Below, in pieces: positions 25,474 through 36,895 of a stretch of DNA of 64,000 nucleotides. The notes beneath the pieces were generated by a model. It was not told the origin of the DNA and searched no databases. It saw only the letters and a program-made list of their open reading frames with translations. The stretch is taken from NCBI GenBank assembly GCA_008638375.1, contig CM018031.1, forward strand, positions 10,754,062-10,818,061, written 5' to 3'. Positions within the stretch are counted from its first letter, which is position 1, and each line of letters starts with the position of its first letter. The position numbers and the translations under genes are program-made. The DNA is from Nyssa sinensis. Taxonomy: Eukaryota; Streptophyta; Magnoliopsida; Cornales; Nyssaceae.

Positions 25474-25540
25474 CTTGATGAAGAAATAGCAGCCGCGTAT
25501 CTCTAGCCAACGTTGTGTAGAGAGCAGAGGGTGAGCAACG
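25474..25540 (-). other. RPS15A non-coding 5' leader exon (inferred)
   Basis: In transcript direction this reads pyrimidine-rich leader ... CTTCATCAAG followed by the donor GTAAAG. It contains no ATG in a useful context. The 5' end is approximate. Assigned to RPS15A because it lies just inside a telo-box promoter on the same strand with no other gene between. Confidence 0.65.
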
Positions 25541-25544
25541 TTGC

Positions 25545-25552
25545 TAGGGTTT
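25545..25552 (-). promoter_or_regulatory. telo-box (AAACCCTA) of RPS15A
   Basis: AAACCCTA on the - strand, the element shared by promoters of plant translation-apparatus genes, placed at the expected short distance from the leader exon. Confidence 0.75.
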
Positions 25553-28429
25553 CGGCTTTTATGTTTCGAGGGCTGTTAATTCGGAATTACGGAAATACCC
25601 TTTGAGCTTCATTACAATAAAATACATTTAATGATTGGCTTTAAGACTGAAGCTCATGATAAATTACATTATTATTAACTGCCGAAGAACCGGAAATACC
25701 CTTTATCTTGTCTTACATTATTACTCTTATTATTAAGATAATTACACATGTACCCTAACCTATAACTCTTTTACACATAACTCCTTCAACTAATAAAATT
25801 CTATGAATTTACCTTTCGGGTATGTTTTTACTCTTCTTTCTTTCTTTTTTTTTTTTTGATAAATTATACCTTTTACTTTTTAAACTTCATCCCGAATTTT
25901 ATTTTATAGTTCATTTATTTTTAATTTTGTCGATTTTATTTTCTAATTTTTAACTCACTCTCAATTTTATCTGTTTGTTATAATTAGACATTTAATATAA
26001 ACGAAAAAAAATTAAATTTATATGTGTCTTAATAACGACTCAAGAAATTTATAACTAATGGATAGAGACAGAGAATTATGGGTGTGGCTGATTAATGATG
26101 GAAAGGTAAACATATGTACCAATCGTCAAGGGGAAAGAAAAAGAAAGAAACAAAAATATTTTTAAAGAGTGAAACTTCATATTAGATCTTCAAAGGCAAT
26201 GGAGCTTTGGAGCTTGTGTTCTGCGCCCTGGTACAAGTTTTGGAAAAATGAGGGAATACAACAGAGGTATATTTTTCATTTATGAAATAATAAAAGTGGC
26301 ACCACATCTAAGTGAGAAGAAAAATTGAGATAAGTGGAATGTAAAAGGACTATCGTAGATGAGGGGCTAAAAGTGATTGAAATTATTATCTATTCTAAAG
26401 TTAAGTAGAATGCCTCAAATATATTATTTAGTTAATTCACCATAATTAACTAAACTGTAATATATTTTTTTAAATCTGAATTAGTAATCCAAATCAATTT
26501 AAATTTTAGTGAGATTTCTTAATTAATTTTTATGGGCAATAAATAAAATCCCATTGTTACAACGAAATAATTCACTATTAAGCCGATATCTATTCAAATA
26601 GTTCACGACCATGTTCAATAATCAAGGTTCTGGTGTGTGCGAATGGTGACAATCATAAGGTCTAATACTTGAATAGTCGATAATCAAGTTCAAATAATTA
26701 AGTCGCTGTTTTGACTCTCCATTTCAAATAATCTAGTGCAATGGTTGCTACAATCTAATGTCAAAAATTTACATTTTATACGATTTTTCCAACTTACAAC
26801 GGAAACTAAAAATAACGATGGCATGTGTAAAAGTCAAATGCAACCATATAGAGGACTAAAATAAAAGACTAAATGCACACTCAAGCTAATGTATGCAATG
26901 CATGCATTGTGTACGTTTATACCTTTCTTCAACACGAGTAACTATGAAATCTTCAAATGAATGTATTGACACTTCATCTTCAATATCATGTTTTGTAATT
27001 GTCTACTTGGTTTGAAATCTTGAATGATATATAAAAACGTGTTAAGACTCGACTAACCTAACTATTATAGGCTCACAAGGTCTTGAAATAAATTATCAAC
27101 ATACAATAACTAAGGGAAAAAATTTTTAAAATCATTATGGAAACATTTTTCCTCATAGTAGAGAGAGTAAATTGTCGATCACTTTGTTTATTTGGTTGAA
27201 AGAAGAAAATTAGGGCAAAAAACAATACGTTAACTTACATTAGTATTATACCTTATAGGTGTAGGCACAAGGGCATTGCATGAAGGATAAAAATGAATGT
27301 TTTTCACTTTTCCCTCATTCTTTGAATCCAGGACTCCTAGGCTAAATGGAAACAACACTCCTCCCGGGAAATTCCTCTCTTCAATTCCTTTCCATATTCA
27401 TTCTTATCTTGTACAATCAAGCTTTAGGAGTTTGAAAATGTTGGTCAATGAAAATCCTCAATCAACCAATATCAATTCTATTATTGTTGTCCTATTTTTA
27501 TTTTTATTTTTTCCAATAAAAATAGTATATATTTACAAATATAACTTACAAACGAGTCTAGTCTAATAAATTAATTCCATTCAAAAATTTAGACAACGCA
27601 TGCATTTTTTTTTTCTTTCTTAAAGACAATATTTATTATGGTTTTAGTGAAATTGTGGTTTGTGCAAATAGTGATTAAGTTGTTTAATCAATTTAAATGT
27701 GACTTGATATTAAAAAAATATATTTATTCATAATTATTCAAATATGACATGTTTTAAGAGCGTTAACACGTTGTTTTATGGTTTGAGTTGAATGTGATTA
27801 TAATTGGATTAAGATCTAATAATAATGTTAAAGTCTATTAATTGCTTTATAATCAAATATAACTTATAAGATTGGACTATAATTTGATCAAGACAATTTA
27901 AATTGTAGAAATACATTTTCATTTTCAGGTTTAAATCGATTTCGAATATTCAAATTAAAAACTTAAAATCAAACTTGAAATTAGCCGAATTCAAACTTAA
28001 ATGTGGTTATTTAAAATATGACATCTGATCGAATATGTCGTGAAATAAACCAAAATTCACGTTAAGTCTCACTCGTGTATTAACCTTATTAACGTATTTT
28101 TTTTAATTTGAAATTGAAATAATTTAATTTTATAGATATTTACATAATTTCTTACTTCTTGTGAAAAAATAAACAAATATTTTAACACTAATTATCATTA
28201 TTGAGACAATGACGAATAATACTTATATCAAGACAATTAGTTTTTTAGTTAATTATTGAATGAGTTTATAAAATATGATTCTTACAAACAAAAATTAGTA
28301 AGACTTCTCACACTTTAGCAAGAATGAAATACAGACTCTTTGTGAAAATGTTTCAATTATAAGAAGGATAGTTCAGCTCACCAAGTCCGAAAGTAAAATA
28401 TGCTTTTGGATCTTGCATCATCTTTGTGT
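25553..28429. other. AT-rich intergenic DNA
   Basis: No gene, RNA gene or clear transposon recognised. The short ORF at 27297-27566 has no coding signature. Confidence 0.5.
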
Positions 28430-29338
28430 GGCTTCGTTTGGTTAAGTAGAAATTAATATTAGAAAGTAAAATTACTAGAGAGTAAAGTAAAGTAAATGAA
28501 AGGAAAGTGAAAAGAAAATTATTTTTTCTTATATCTGTTCGATTACAAAGAAAAGAAAATTAAATTAAATTTCGTTATGAATGAATAAGAAAAGGAGTCC
28601 CATAATAATCCAAATAATCCATGAATCCATCTTCTTGTAAAAGTATAATTTTATATTTGAAGCATAATAGCAAATTCAAATAATTCATTATATACGTGTG
28701 CGCGCGCGCGCGTACACTTCAACTTGTTAGTTTCTTCAATTCAATGATTTATTTTCAGTATCAGACAAAGTCACATACACGTAGGAGTGTTTAACTCAAA
28801 CAATTCAAGCTAACTTATCTTATTAACATAAGGAATTTGTTTATACATAAACTCTTTTAAGAGTTTAATTAGACAGTAAAAGGAATAAGTTACAAAACTT
28901 ATGAATCCTAATGTTGGTTTGTCTCACATCGCCCACTTCAAGTCCCTCTATGCAATCTATATGGCTGGTTGCTCCCTCTCCTTAACACCTTAATTTTGAG
29001 AAGTTGAATGGGCTGAGCCTCTAATTTTTAACATGGTATCAGAGCCTGATTTGGACTAAGAGAAGTCGGGGCGCGCTCACTTGACTTCCCTCCACGGACA
29101 ACGTAGTTCAGAGGGCGTGTTGGTTTGTCCCACATCGCCCGCCTCTAGCCCCTCTACTCTATCTATCTAAAAATATTTTAATAAGTGAAAAGTCACTTTT
29201 TCAAAAAAATTATATAACTACAAGAATCCGATTTTTATGTAAATCTTTTTCTTTTACTCTAATCAAACTCTTTAACAAATTTAATTTTTTTTTACTTTCT
29301 TTCACTTTTCATTATTCTTCACCCAACTAAACGAAGCC
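28430..29338. mobile_element. Inverted-repeat (MITE-like) element split by a TRIM
   Basis: The left end GGCTTCGTTTGGTTAAGTAG is mirrored by the right end CAACTAAACGAAGCC (29324-29338). The subterminal zones are also inverted: AAAGTGAAAAGAAAAT on the left, CTTTCACTTTTCATTATTCT on the right. Without the TRIM it would be about 650 bp. No ORF. Superfamily uncertain and no clean target duplication. Confidence 0.55.
28912..29170 (+). mobile_element. TRIM element with truncated 3' LTR
   Basis: The 5' LTR is 28912-29033 (TGTTGGTTTGTCTCACATCG...TTTTTAACA), followed at once by the primer-binding site TGGTATCAGAGC (29034-29045). A second copy of the LTR start, TGTTGGTTTGTCCCACATCG, begins at 29118 and fades after about 50 bp, so the 3' LTR is incomplete. 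No coding capacity. No target duplication can be shown because the right end is lost. Confidence 0.85.
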
Positions 29339-29705
29339 TATAAGTTATTATAGATACTGTAAATCAAACTTTAATAATATCATGTAAAATGTGCTGCTTA
29401 TAATTTTTTTTAATTATATTATTTATAAAAAATAATAAAAAAGCTACTTGGTGCCTTGTCCATTTAGTTCACAAATGTTAATAATAATAATACTAAAATT
29501 CCTAACAAATTATTCCCCTAATTTTTTTTCATTACTTAAATAGGCGGGTCTATTGAATGGGCCAGACTGAATGGACTCCACGTACATGGGTTATTGAGAA
29601 TCTTGTTGGGATTAATCTTTCAATAACTGACTTCAGAAAACCCTATTAAAAGCCATTCAATCTATTTTCTCAGACAGCGAAACAGTGAAACCTTGCAATT
29701 GAAAA
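29339..29705 (+). promoter_or_regulatory. Upstream region of the gene at 29706
   Basis: CTATTAAAAG at about 29644-29653 is a plausible TATA element about 60 bp before the ATG. Nothing else is recognisable. Confidence 0.4.
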
Positions 29706-30110
29706 ATGTTTTCTCACAACAAAAACACCGAAAGCAACTTCTTTCAGCCCCTCAACCCCACCAACCTTAACCATCCACAGACACCAGAGCACAACGCATT
29801 GGAGAGTTTAGACAACAATGCGAAGCAAAGTACGGTGATCTCCGTAGAAGAAACCAAAATTAAAAGAGAAATCGTTCGTGTTATTTCCAGCGGTAACATC
29901 GAGGCCCTAAAACCCAACTCGGGCCAAGCCGTTACGATCGGCGATCACTACGTGTGCGTGTCGTTTCGCGATGAGACTGAATCGGACTACAGATCCTGGG
30001 AGTGGCATGGACATATAGTAGTGTGTAATGAAGTGAGTGGATATACTCAAGAGTATGTCTATGGAAACTATTTCGAAAGGTTGATGACAAACATGTTGTT
30101 TGTTGACTGA
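29706..30110 (+). CDS. Conserved plant protein of unknown function, 134 aa
   Basis: Single-exon ORF starting MFSHNKNTESNFFQPLNPTN. Residues 1-45 are Asn/Pro/Gln-rich and probably disordered. From about residue 50 the sequence looks folded and conserved: EIVRVISSGNIEALKPNSGQ, then TIGDHYVCVSFRDE, then YRSWEWHGHIVVCNE, then YVYGNYFERL. I recall anonymous plant proteins with the same EALKPNSGQAV and WEWHGHI motifs, but no function. No signal peptide or membrane segment. GC content and codon use are clearly above the surrounding DNA, supporting a real gene. A stop (TGA) ends it at 30108-30110, with AT-rich presumed 3' UTR after it. The antisense ORFs are shadows. Confidence 0.8.
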   Translation: MFSHNKNTESNFFQPLNPTNLNHPQTPEHNALESLDNNAKQSTVISVEETKIKREIVRVISSGNIEALKPNSGQAVTIGDHYVCVSFRDETESDYRSWEWHGHIVVCNEVSGYTQEYVYGNYFERLMTNMLFVD

Positions 30111-31719
30111 AGAGAGCGAGGAGAGGGAAATGCATCTCGGTTTAAGGGGTGTGATTGGCGGGATGAATTTAAATGTGGGTTCGATGTTTTGCAGAAACAT
30201 GAATGCCAGCTCCGACAGATAAGGCAATCTTTGTTTCCTTCAATTTACTTTAGGTGTGTGTGTATAATTTGAGGTTAAATTGTAGGAAACCCTTGTTGAT
30301 GATATTGTGGTTCTCTCTCCATTGAGATGATTGATTAACTTGACTGCCAACTTTATGTACATGAATATAGTATTTGTTGCCAAGTTTGTTGTCGATCATT
30401 ACACATTATTGTTGGATCATTGTGGAATTTGTGTATTCGTTAGCATTTGCAGATCAATTTGAGGGTGTTCTTGCCCATCTTTTTAAAGAATTTTAGAGTC
30501 TTTAATCATGAATATAGATATAGTGTAGGCTATATATATTCTCGAGTTTATGGTTAGTTTGGGCGTCCCCTGAATTTAAAGGGCCTCATTGCAGTTTCTA
30601 TGGCATTGAAATACAACATCAGAACTTATGTTTGAGCGTTAAAAGAAAATATGAGACTAAACCTTATTTCATAATTCATAGAATGCGGCCATCTGTGGAT
30701 CTCTCTGGAATCACTAAATCCAAATTTTTAGTATCATTTTGAAGTGGTTGACGTTTTCCTAATGTAAAATGTCTACAATTTCTGTGGGAAGACAAACTTG
30801 TTATTGTCACATTTTTTCGAATTCATATCAATACCTGGCTTAGCTTGATCCCACTAGTGATTGTCGCTTGAACCTATGATTTTATTTTATTTTTTTGTAA
30901 CTTTTGAATCTAAGTTTGTAATTTATAATATTAAAATTCATAAGAGAAAACTAAGGGTTATGTTGCAGTGAACACAAATGTCAAACCATGTTTAACATGT
31001 TTCACCCTCACTACATGCCAAGCTTATTTTTTCTATAAGAAATAGTCTTAAGTAATGGAAATTTGGTTGTATTTTTCCTAACAATGACATTGTAATGCTA
31101 CACTAGAAAAGCTATGTTGTAATATTCAAGACATGTTGGACACTGTGTCTTGGAGTATGTGAGAAGTATTGAATACGTGATTGAAATTAAGATTTTTATC
31201 TCCACAGTCAAGGATATTTTAAGAAAACATTCAACACATAATGACGAGTACCTTAATAGTATCGGTACGACGATATCCAATATGGATTTAATTACCTTGT
31301 AAAAGTAGTTGTGCTTGTTAGATTTATATCTACCATCTCATTGCCATATGGCAGTGCTTTCATCTTGAACTAAATTGCCCCTTCATATTGGTTGCATCCT
31401 TTTTCTATCCTGTAGCATGTTAAATGAATTGGGTTGAGGTCTTGGGAATTAATGCACACCAGGCAAAACTTGTTTGTTTTTCAGTGCTAAGTTTTAGGTC
31501 ATGAAATGCAGAATGCTGTGTGATTTAGTTGGCTGGTCATATTTGATTCATGTTTTGAGACTAAGAAATCTCAGATTCAGGGGAAGGTGAATTAAATAAT
31601 TATATTTCTAAAGTTATAATTTGAATTGTAAATTAAGTATTTTACCAGGAAACTCTATGCTTGATAAACTTCGATAAATATAGGTTTTGGGAATTGAATA
31701 CGTTCTTCTCCACTGAATA
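30111..31719. other. 3' UTR and intergenic DNA
   Basis: No further coding signal after the stop at 30110. AT-rich throughout. Confidence 0.5.
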
Positions 31720-32640
31720 TTTTATTTTTTTGATTGGTAAAAGTAACTTTTATAAACAAAGGAGCCTGTGAAGGGCTTGCCTATAATTACAAAAGTATAA
31801 AGGACCGGCTATAAAATTAAAGCCTAAGATCTCCCCAAAAAATAATAAACTTCTCTAATTGTGTAGGATATTCTTCTTTGATCCAAAAAAACAGTCTTCA
31901 AAAAAATGTCTTTCAACTTTCAAGAGGGAGCTTCCTTCCCATCAAAGACTCTTCTATTTCTTTCCTTCCATAAACACCAAGAGAGGTAGATTGGGGCCAT
32001 TTTCCTAGCAATCCTCTAATCTTTCCAAATTATATTACACCTCCAACCCAAGTAGAGATGTTTCACTTTCGCCGGCATGACCCGTGAACAATTGAAGATG
32101 GAAAAGATAAGGTTCCATATATCCGAGGCAAATTTGCGATGAAGAAGATGGTGATCCACCTGTCTCTTCCTCCTCTTTTCACAAAAGACGCCGACTCGGA
32201 AGGGAAAACTCCCTTCTTTTAAGATTATCCGCTATCAAAATGGCACCCAAGACACTTCCCAAGCGAAAAAAGCAATTTCTAGTGGCACTCTAGATTTTCA
32301 AACCAATGGCCAAGGGAATGAAGAATCCTTCCCATCCACCATCTTTCTATAATAAGAACGAACCGAGAAATTTCTATCACCATTACCCTTCCACTTCATA
32401 CCATCCAACTCTCTCTCTCTCTCCCTCTCCTAAAAACACTTTTCTCAAGAACACCATCAACTCCTCTACCTCTCCTATTTCCCAGTCAAAGAAATTCCTC
32501 CTAAACTTCACACATCACACTTTCCTACCTATTCTCCACTGGAATAAATCCACTAGGTTTAAGATCTCTCTCTCTATTCCTTCCTTGTCTGCCCCAATGA
32601 GGGGTTTGGTTCCACCATTTGATGGATATCACTAAATAGA
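31720..32640 (-). mobile_element. 5'-truncated L1-type LINE fragment
   Basis: On the - strand, broken frames match the C-terminal zf-RVT region of plant LINE polyproteins: a stretch with SFPLAIGLKIWSATR and FFRLGSVLG, then FASDIWNLIF, then APIYLSWCLWKERNRRVFDG. Frames change at several points and stops occur. The - strand 3' end lies near 31720, where the + strand has a T-run (ATTTTATTTTTTT), the expected position of a LINE A-tail. It is 5'-truncated at about 32640. The + strand ORF at 32306-32635 is a shadow of this element. Confidence 0.75.
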
Positions 32641-32941
32641 TGAACTGATATAAAATCTATGATTGTAGTTATTCAATTAAAAAAGAATATTTGAATGGTT
32701 TGGAATGTTTCGATAAGTTAAAAGCTGTGGAAAATTTAGGAAAAAAAATGCAGTTATGGTAAAAATTTACTAAGGCCGATTCCTTGAATAATCAATCTAC
32801 TTACTGGGGCCATATTTTGATTATAAATTTTCACGACTTGGTTGTTACTTAATCTTGCTACATATTTAAGGAACGTGCTGATGTTGGAAGCTTGCATTGT
32901 GGATAAGATTTTATGCCATTTGTACATTTTTTTTTAATAAC

Positions 32942-33045
32942 TCGGTATCTGACCTTTCGGGCCGATTAATCCGAAGGACCTAATCCCACCATCCACTAGC
33001 GGGGTGTCCGATTAAAGATGGGACAGCACTCCGTATGGACTGGCC
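32942..33045 (+). repeat. Dispersed ~100-bp repeat, copy 2
   Basis: TCGGTATCTGACCTTTCGGG ... CCACTAGCGGGGTGTCCGAT matches the reverse complement of 16984-17085 in order and spacing. Interspersed repeat of unknown class. Confidence 0.6.
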
Positions 33046-34032
33046 CATGCCATTGTACATTTAGACTTCTGTTAATGTACAACTGAGAGATTCAAAATAT
33101 TTATTGCCTTTTGAAGTGGGTGAAACCCACTGTTTGACGAATTTAATTAGGTATGGGGTCATTGGAATTTAACACTTACTTTAACAAAATATAACACATA
33201 TAGGCCTCCTTTAGACGGCGGGATATCCTATGTTTAGTGTCTTCAATTGGCTTGGATAACTATCTCTTGTGGACTATATATATCCTACCCGCATAGGATA
33301 TAATCTAATCCAAATGGGTAGTGGTATATGATTATCTTATCAATTTTTTCCTTTTTATCCCGTCGTCGAAACAATAGTGAACAAAGAACTAAATTGTGCA
33401 AAACTACGTTATTATCAAAATGTGTATCATAACGCGTATTGTTTTTCAAATATATTATAATATGTATAGTAAGATACACTCAAATTTTAAAATATATTTA
33501 TAAATATGTGTGTATATCTAAGTGTGATATGAATAATATTTTAACTCACTTATCAAAAAAGAAAAAAAATTAAATTACACACAATACAAGAATAAAGATT
33601 TATAAATACTAGAAGTTCTAAACCAAAATTTTAATAATTCAAAGTTTTCAACATCGTTAATCAATATCATAATTTAAAGACAAGATTACTTATCAAAAAA
33701 AATAATTTAAAGACAAGATTCAAATAATTTATTTTTATAATTCATCCAATTTTAATCTCAATTTGAAAATTTTAATGGCATTAATATTGTCATCATGATC
33801 ATCAGATGACAATAATTCTTCACTTCTTTTTCCTTTTTCAACTTCTTATGTCCTTCACTATTCATCCTCATTTTCATCTTCTAAAAGTACTTATTTCTTA
33901 TGTCTAAGAACGATATTATTTCTACAGTATATAACAAAACAACAAACAAAAAAAAAAATGATGCCAAAATCATATCATTTAGTCTGACTGCATGTATCGC
34001 AATATCATTCTTATCGAAACGTATTATAAAAT
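33046..34032. other. AT-rich intergenic DNA
   Basis: No gene. Contains scattered ATGCGTAT / ACGCGTATTG words related to the heptanucleotide array that follows. Confidence 0.4.
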
Positions 34033-34074
34033 GCGTATCGCGTATCGCGTATCGCGTATCGCGTATCGCGTATC
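34033..34074 (+). repeat. Heptanucleotide tandem array (GCGTATC)6
   Basis: Six perfect head-to-tail GCGTATC units. The flanks contain degenerate relatives (AACGTATTATAAAATGCG before, ATCGTGTGATATG after). ORFs crossing it owe their repeats to this array. Confidence 0.95.
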
Positions 34075-36090
34075 GTGTGATATGATACAAAAAGATATAG
34101 TTATAAGATATCATTGTTTTATGACTATATCGAAATGTATCATAAGATATGTATTGCATATCGTAACTAACAACTATGGAATACTACTTAGAGTTGTATG
34201 CCCAGCAATATCTGACAGGGACTTATGAAGACCTACTTCTAATAGGAAACATACTAGAAGTTCCGTATCCAACCCTATTTACCGTTGGCAGGTATTACTT
34301 AGGTTGGTAACTATTTCAGTGTTTCTATTCTTTAAGAAGTTAGCACCTCTTGTTTGGCATCCTCAACTGCTATGTGGATTCTACAGTGTCACTGCATATT
34401 GAAAGCTTGGTAATGATGAATTAGCCGAAAGACATCTCATGCTTCAAACTTCAAGCCCTGAGCTTTATTTGTATTATGATTGTTATCTTATCCATTGCTC
34501 ACACTTTTAGTGGCACTTTTTAGTTACTAAAGTTTTGCTGTGGGCAGATATTGGCAATGTGATATGCATAATCACTGTTGAGAAATAAACTGGCAAGCCC
34601 TATATATGCAAGCGATGTGCTTAATATATTCCTGACAAGGTTCCTTGGAGATTTGCCACATTGTTTCAGCTCAACACAATTCAAAAAACAATCATGTCAG
34701 TGTATCTCATGATCACATGAAGCCCAATAACCATGAAGTCATGCTCCGTTACAACTCACCGGAACATTGTTTTGCCTGTAGAGACCAGAAGTTTAGGAAA
34801 ATCTGGGGCCTTGATTAGAACACCACTCTTTGTTCTAGCAGATTATTCACCTACTTGCATCATTAGGTTTCGGCCTTTCTTTTTATTTGCTCATCAATCA
34901 TAGCCATTTTTTGGTTTCCTCTAGTTCTTTTTATCCTCCTCCTCTCATACCTCTTGAGACTCATAATAGTGATCTGATTTTCATTCTTGAGCTATTTTTT
35001 TCAGCTGCAGAGCTGTACTTGCCAACATAATATAATCAGTGTGGTGGGGGAGGCTATCTTTTAGGGCTATTAAAATTAACTTTGGTAGAAATGGTAACAA
35101 AAATATATGATAGTGTGTTGTCTAACTAAGGAAATTGTCTTAAAATAGAGTAGAATGGTGAGACAGGATTCATGTAGCATACCTCAAATAGTTGAGATAA
35201 GACTTGTGTGTTTTTTGTACTTCCTTGTACGCTCTGTTGTTTAGGGTTCTTATTTATTAGATTTCTTACTTGCTCATTGGTTTTAAACTGGCAGGTCATA
35301 GGAGCTGGTATGTGACTGAAGTTTGCAAAGATACCAATAATAAATCTGAAGATCAGGCTGCAACCTTTTTTCAGTTAATCTTAAAGACTTTATTATTATT
35401 ATTATTATTATTTGGCTTGTAAGTCGTTTGAGAGTGTGTTTTTGTTTTTTTTGGTGTGAGAGTGTTTTTGAAAGGAGTTTTGTGCTTCTATATTTTTAAG
35501 AGCATTAGCAGTCGAGATCCGAAGGTCAGGGATTTACCCAATTGCCTTGTTAATCTTTATAACTTTTTAAAGATTAAGGCTTGTTTTCAAAGCCAATGAG
35601 AATGAAAGGAATATTAAGCAGCGATGTCGTGTGATATATAAATTATTTTTTTGTAACTTAGAGTTTGTTCCAGCTTGTTCATTTTGTGCGGGTGACTTTT
35701 TAGAGCAAAACCCAGAAAAGAGAATCGATAATGGTGTTGATCAGCTTGGCTTTATAATTGCTTGCATGCTGCATATGTAAGAGTACCATACCGATTGTTT
35801 ATCTGTTGCCGGAAATTTTGCCTATGGTGTCCGTGAAAGCAGTTTTTTATGATACTGACTAGGTCTTGATCGTCATGTTTGGCTTTAAAATAATTCTTTA
35901 GTAGATGCGCAGCTCTTGTAAATATGTGTATGGTGTGTATAATCAACTGTTGTTGAAAAGCAGGAAATTTTGTTTCCTTTGAGGTTCAATTGCCACTGAG
36001 AACGAGACTTCTACATTGGGTGAACAACGACATGAAAGGTACATTACATTGAACAATTCATCTCTATTACAACCTAAGATTATAAGTACT
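34075..36090. other. Intergenic DNA
   Basis: No gene recognised. Holds a LINE 3' fragment (35070-35205) and a TTA trinucleotide run near 35389-35411. Confidence 0.4.
35070..35205 (+). mobile_element. LINE 3' fragment, second copy
   Basis: Matches 24530-24700. A broken frame reads NRVEW-stop-DRIHVAYLK, the familiar tail of plant LINE reverse transcriptases. Confidence 0.55.
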
Positions 36091-36414
36091 TCCAGCTACT
36101 TTATCGCCTACTTTTATTTCACGTTTCTGTGAAATATATACACGAATCGTTTCTGGATTATAACTAGAACCCCTTTTTTTCTGAATCCATCTTACATCAA
36201 TAACTCGACCCCTACCACCTATAGGTAGTTTTAGACAAGTTTCCTTTGAAGTAGATACCTGAATGCCAAGTATGGCTCGTAATAATCTATCTTCCGGGGC
36301 ATACGACGATTCTTTCACCATTTGGGGCGTTAATTTACCTACTAAAATATCCCCCGTCTCTACCCAAGATCCCAGCATCACAATTCCATTTTTGTCTAAA
36401 TTGCGGAGTAAATG
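36091..36414 (-). pseudogene. rpoB: Nuclear insert of plastid rpoB fragment (NUPT)
   Basis: The - strand frame translates to plastid RNA polymerase beta subunit without interruption: [20 protein letters not shown], then [20 protein letters not shown], then [19 protein letters not shown], then [19 protein letters not shown]. Homology starts and stops abruptly inside the protein (the conserved continuation after GDKVAG is absent), and the flanks are ordinary nuclear AT-rich DNA. It is about 108 codons out of roughly 1070, so not a functional gene. The unbroken frame suggests a fairly young transfer. Confidence 0.92.
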
Positions 36415-36494
36415 TCCCGTCTCTTCATTGCCGTTTTTAACAATCCAAAATGGTGTCGTACATTGCCATTTCAACAATCCAAAACGGTGTCGTT

Positions 36495-36895
36495 CCGAAT
36501 TGACTAAACTAACCATCTTTATTGATTAGGTGTATCAATTCAAACTGAAACATTATATATATTCACATGGACAGATGCATTATTTAGGTTCGTGTTTAAT
36601 CGAACACATACAAACATTATAAAGAGAGAGGACCTACCCATGGTGGTTTTATCACACATGCCTTGAACCAAGTCCGCTATATATATATATTTTTAAAAAA
36701 ATTATTTAATATTTTAATTAATTTTTTCTCACAAAACATTATCGTTTTCAATAATCTTAAACGCTCTCTTTCCAAATTGACTGAATAGTTTGTCTTCGTC
36801 TAGTGGATGCATTGGTTCAAACTGAAACATTATATATGTTCATGTGAACAAATTCATCCTTTGGGTTCATGTCTAATTCAACGCACAAAAAGAAC
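36495..36895. repeat. Duplicated ~110-bp block next to the plastid insert
   Basis: About 36495-36610 and 36770-36885 share AATTGACT, then TTCAAACTGAAACATTATAT, and a later GGTTCRTGTYTAAT stretch. Direct repeats about 275 bp apart. The first begins within 80 bp of the rpoB insert. Confidence 0.65.

Noticed and set aside
32306..32635. 109-codon + strand ORF rich in Ser/Pro/His
   Set aside because: Antisense shadow of the LINE fragment, whose - strand frames show the zf-RVT motifs.
33881..34228. ORFs with repeated Arg-Ile-Ala-Tyr-Arg-Val
   Set aside because: Produced by the (GCGTATC)6 array.
36067..36516. 149-codon ORF with strong similarity to plastid RpoB as a real gene
   Set aside because: Covers only a central piece of the protein with abrupt edges and no promoter. 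Annotated as a plastid-derived insert.
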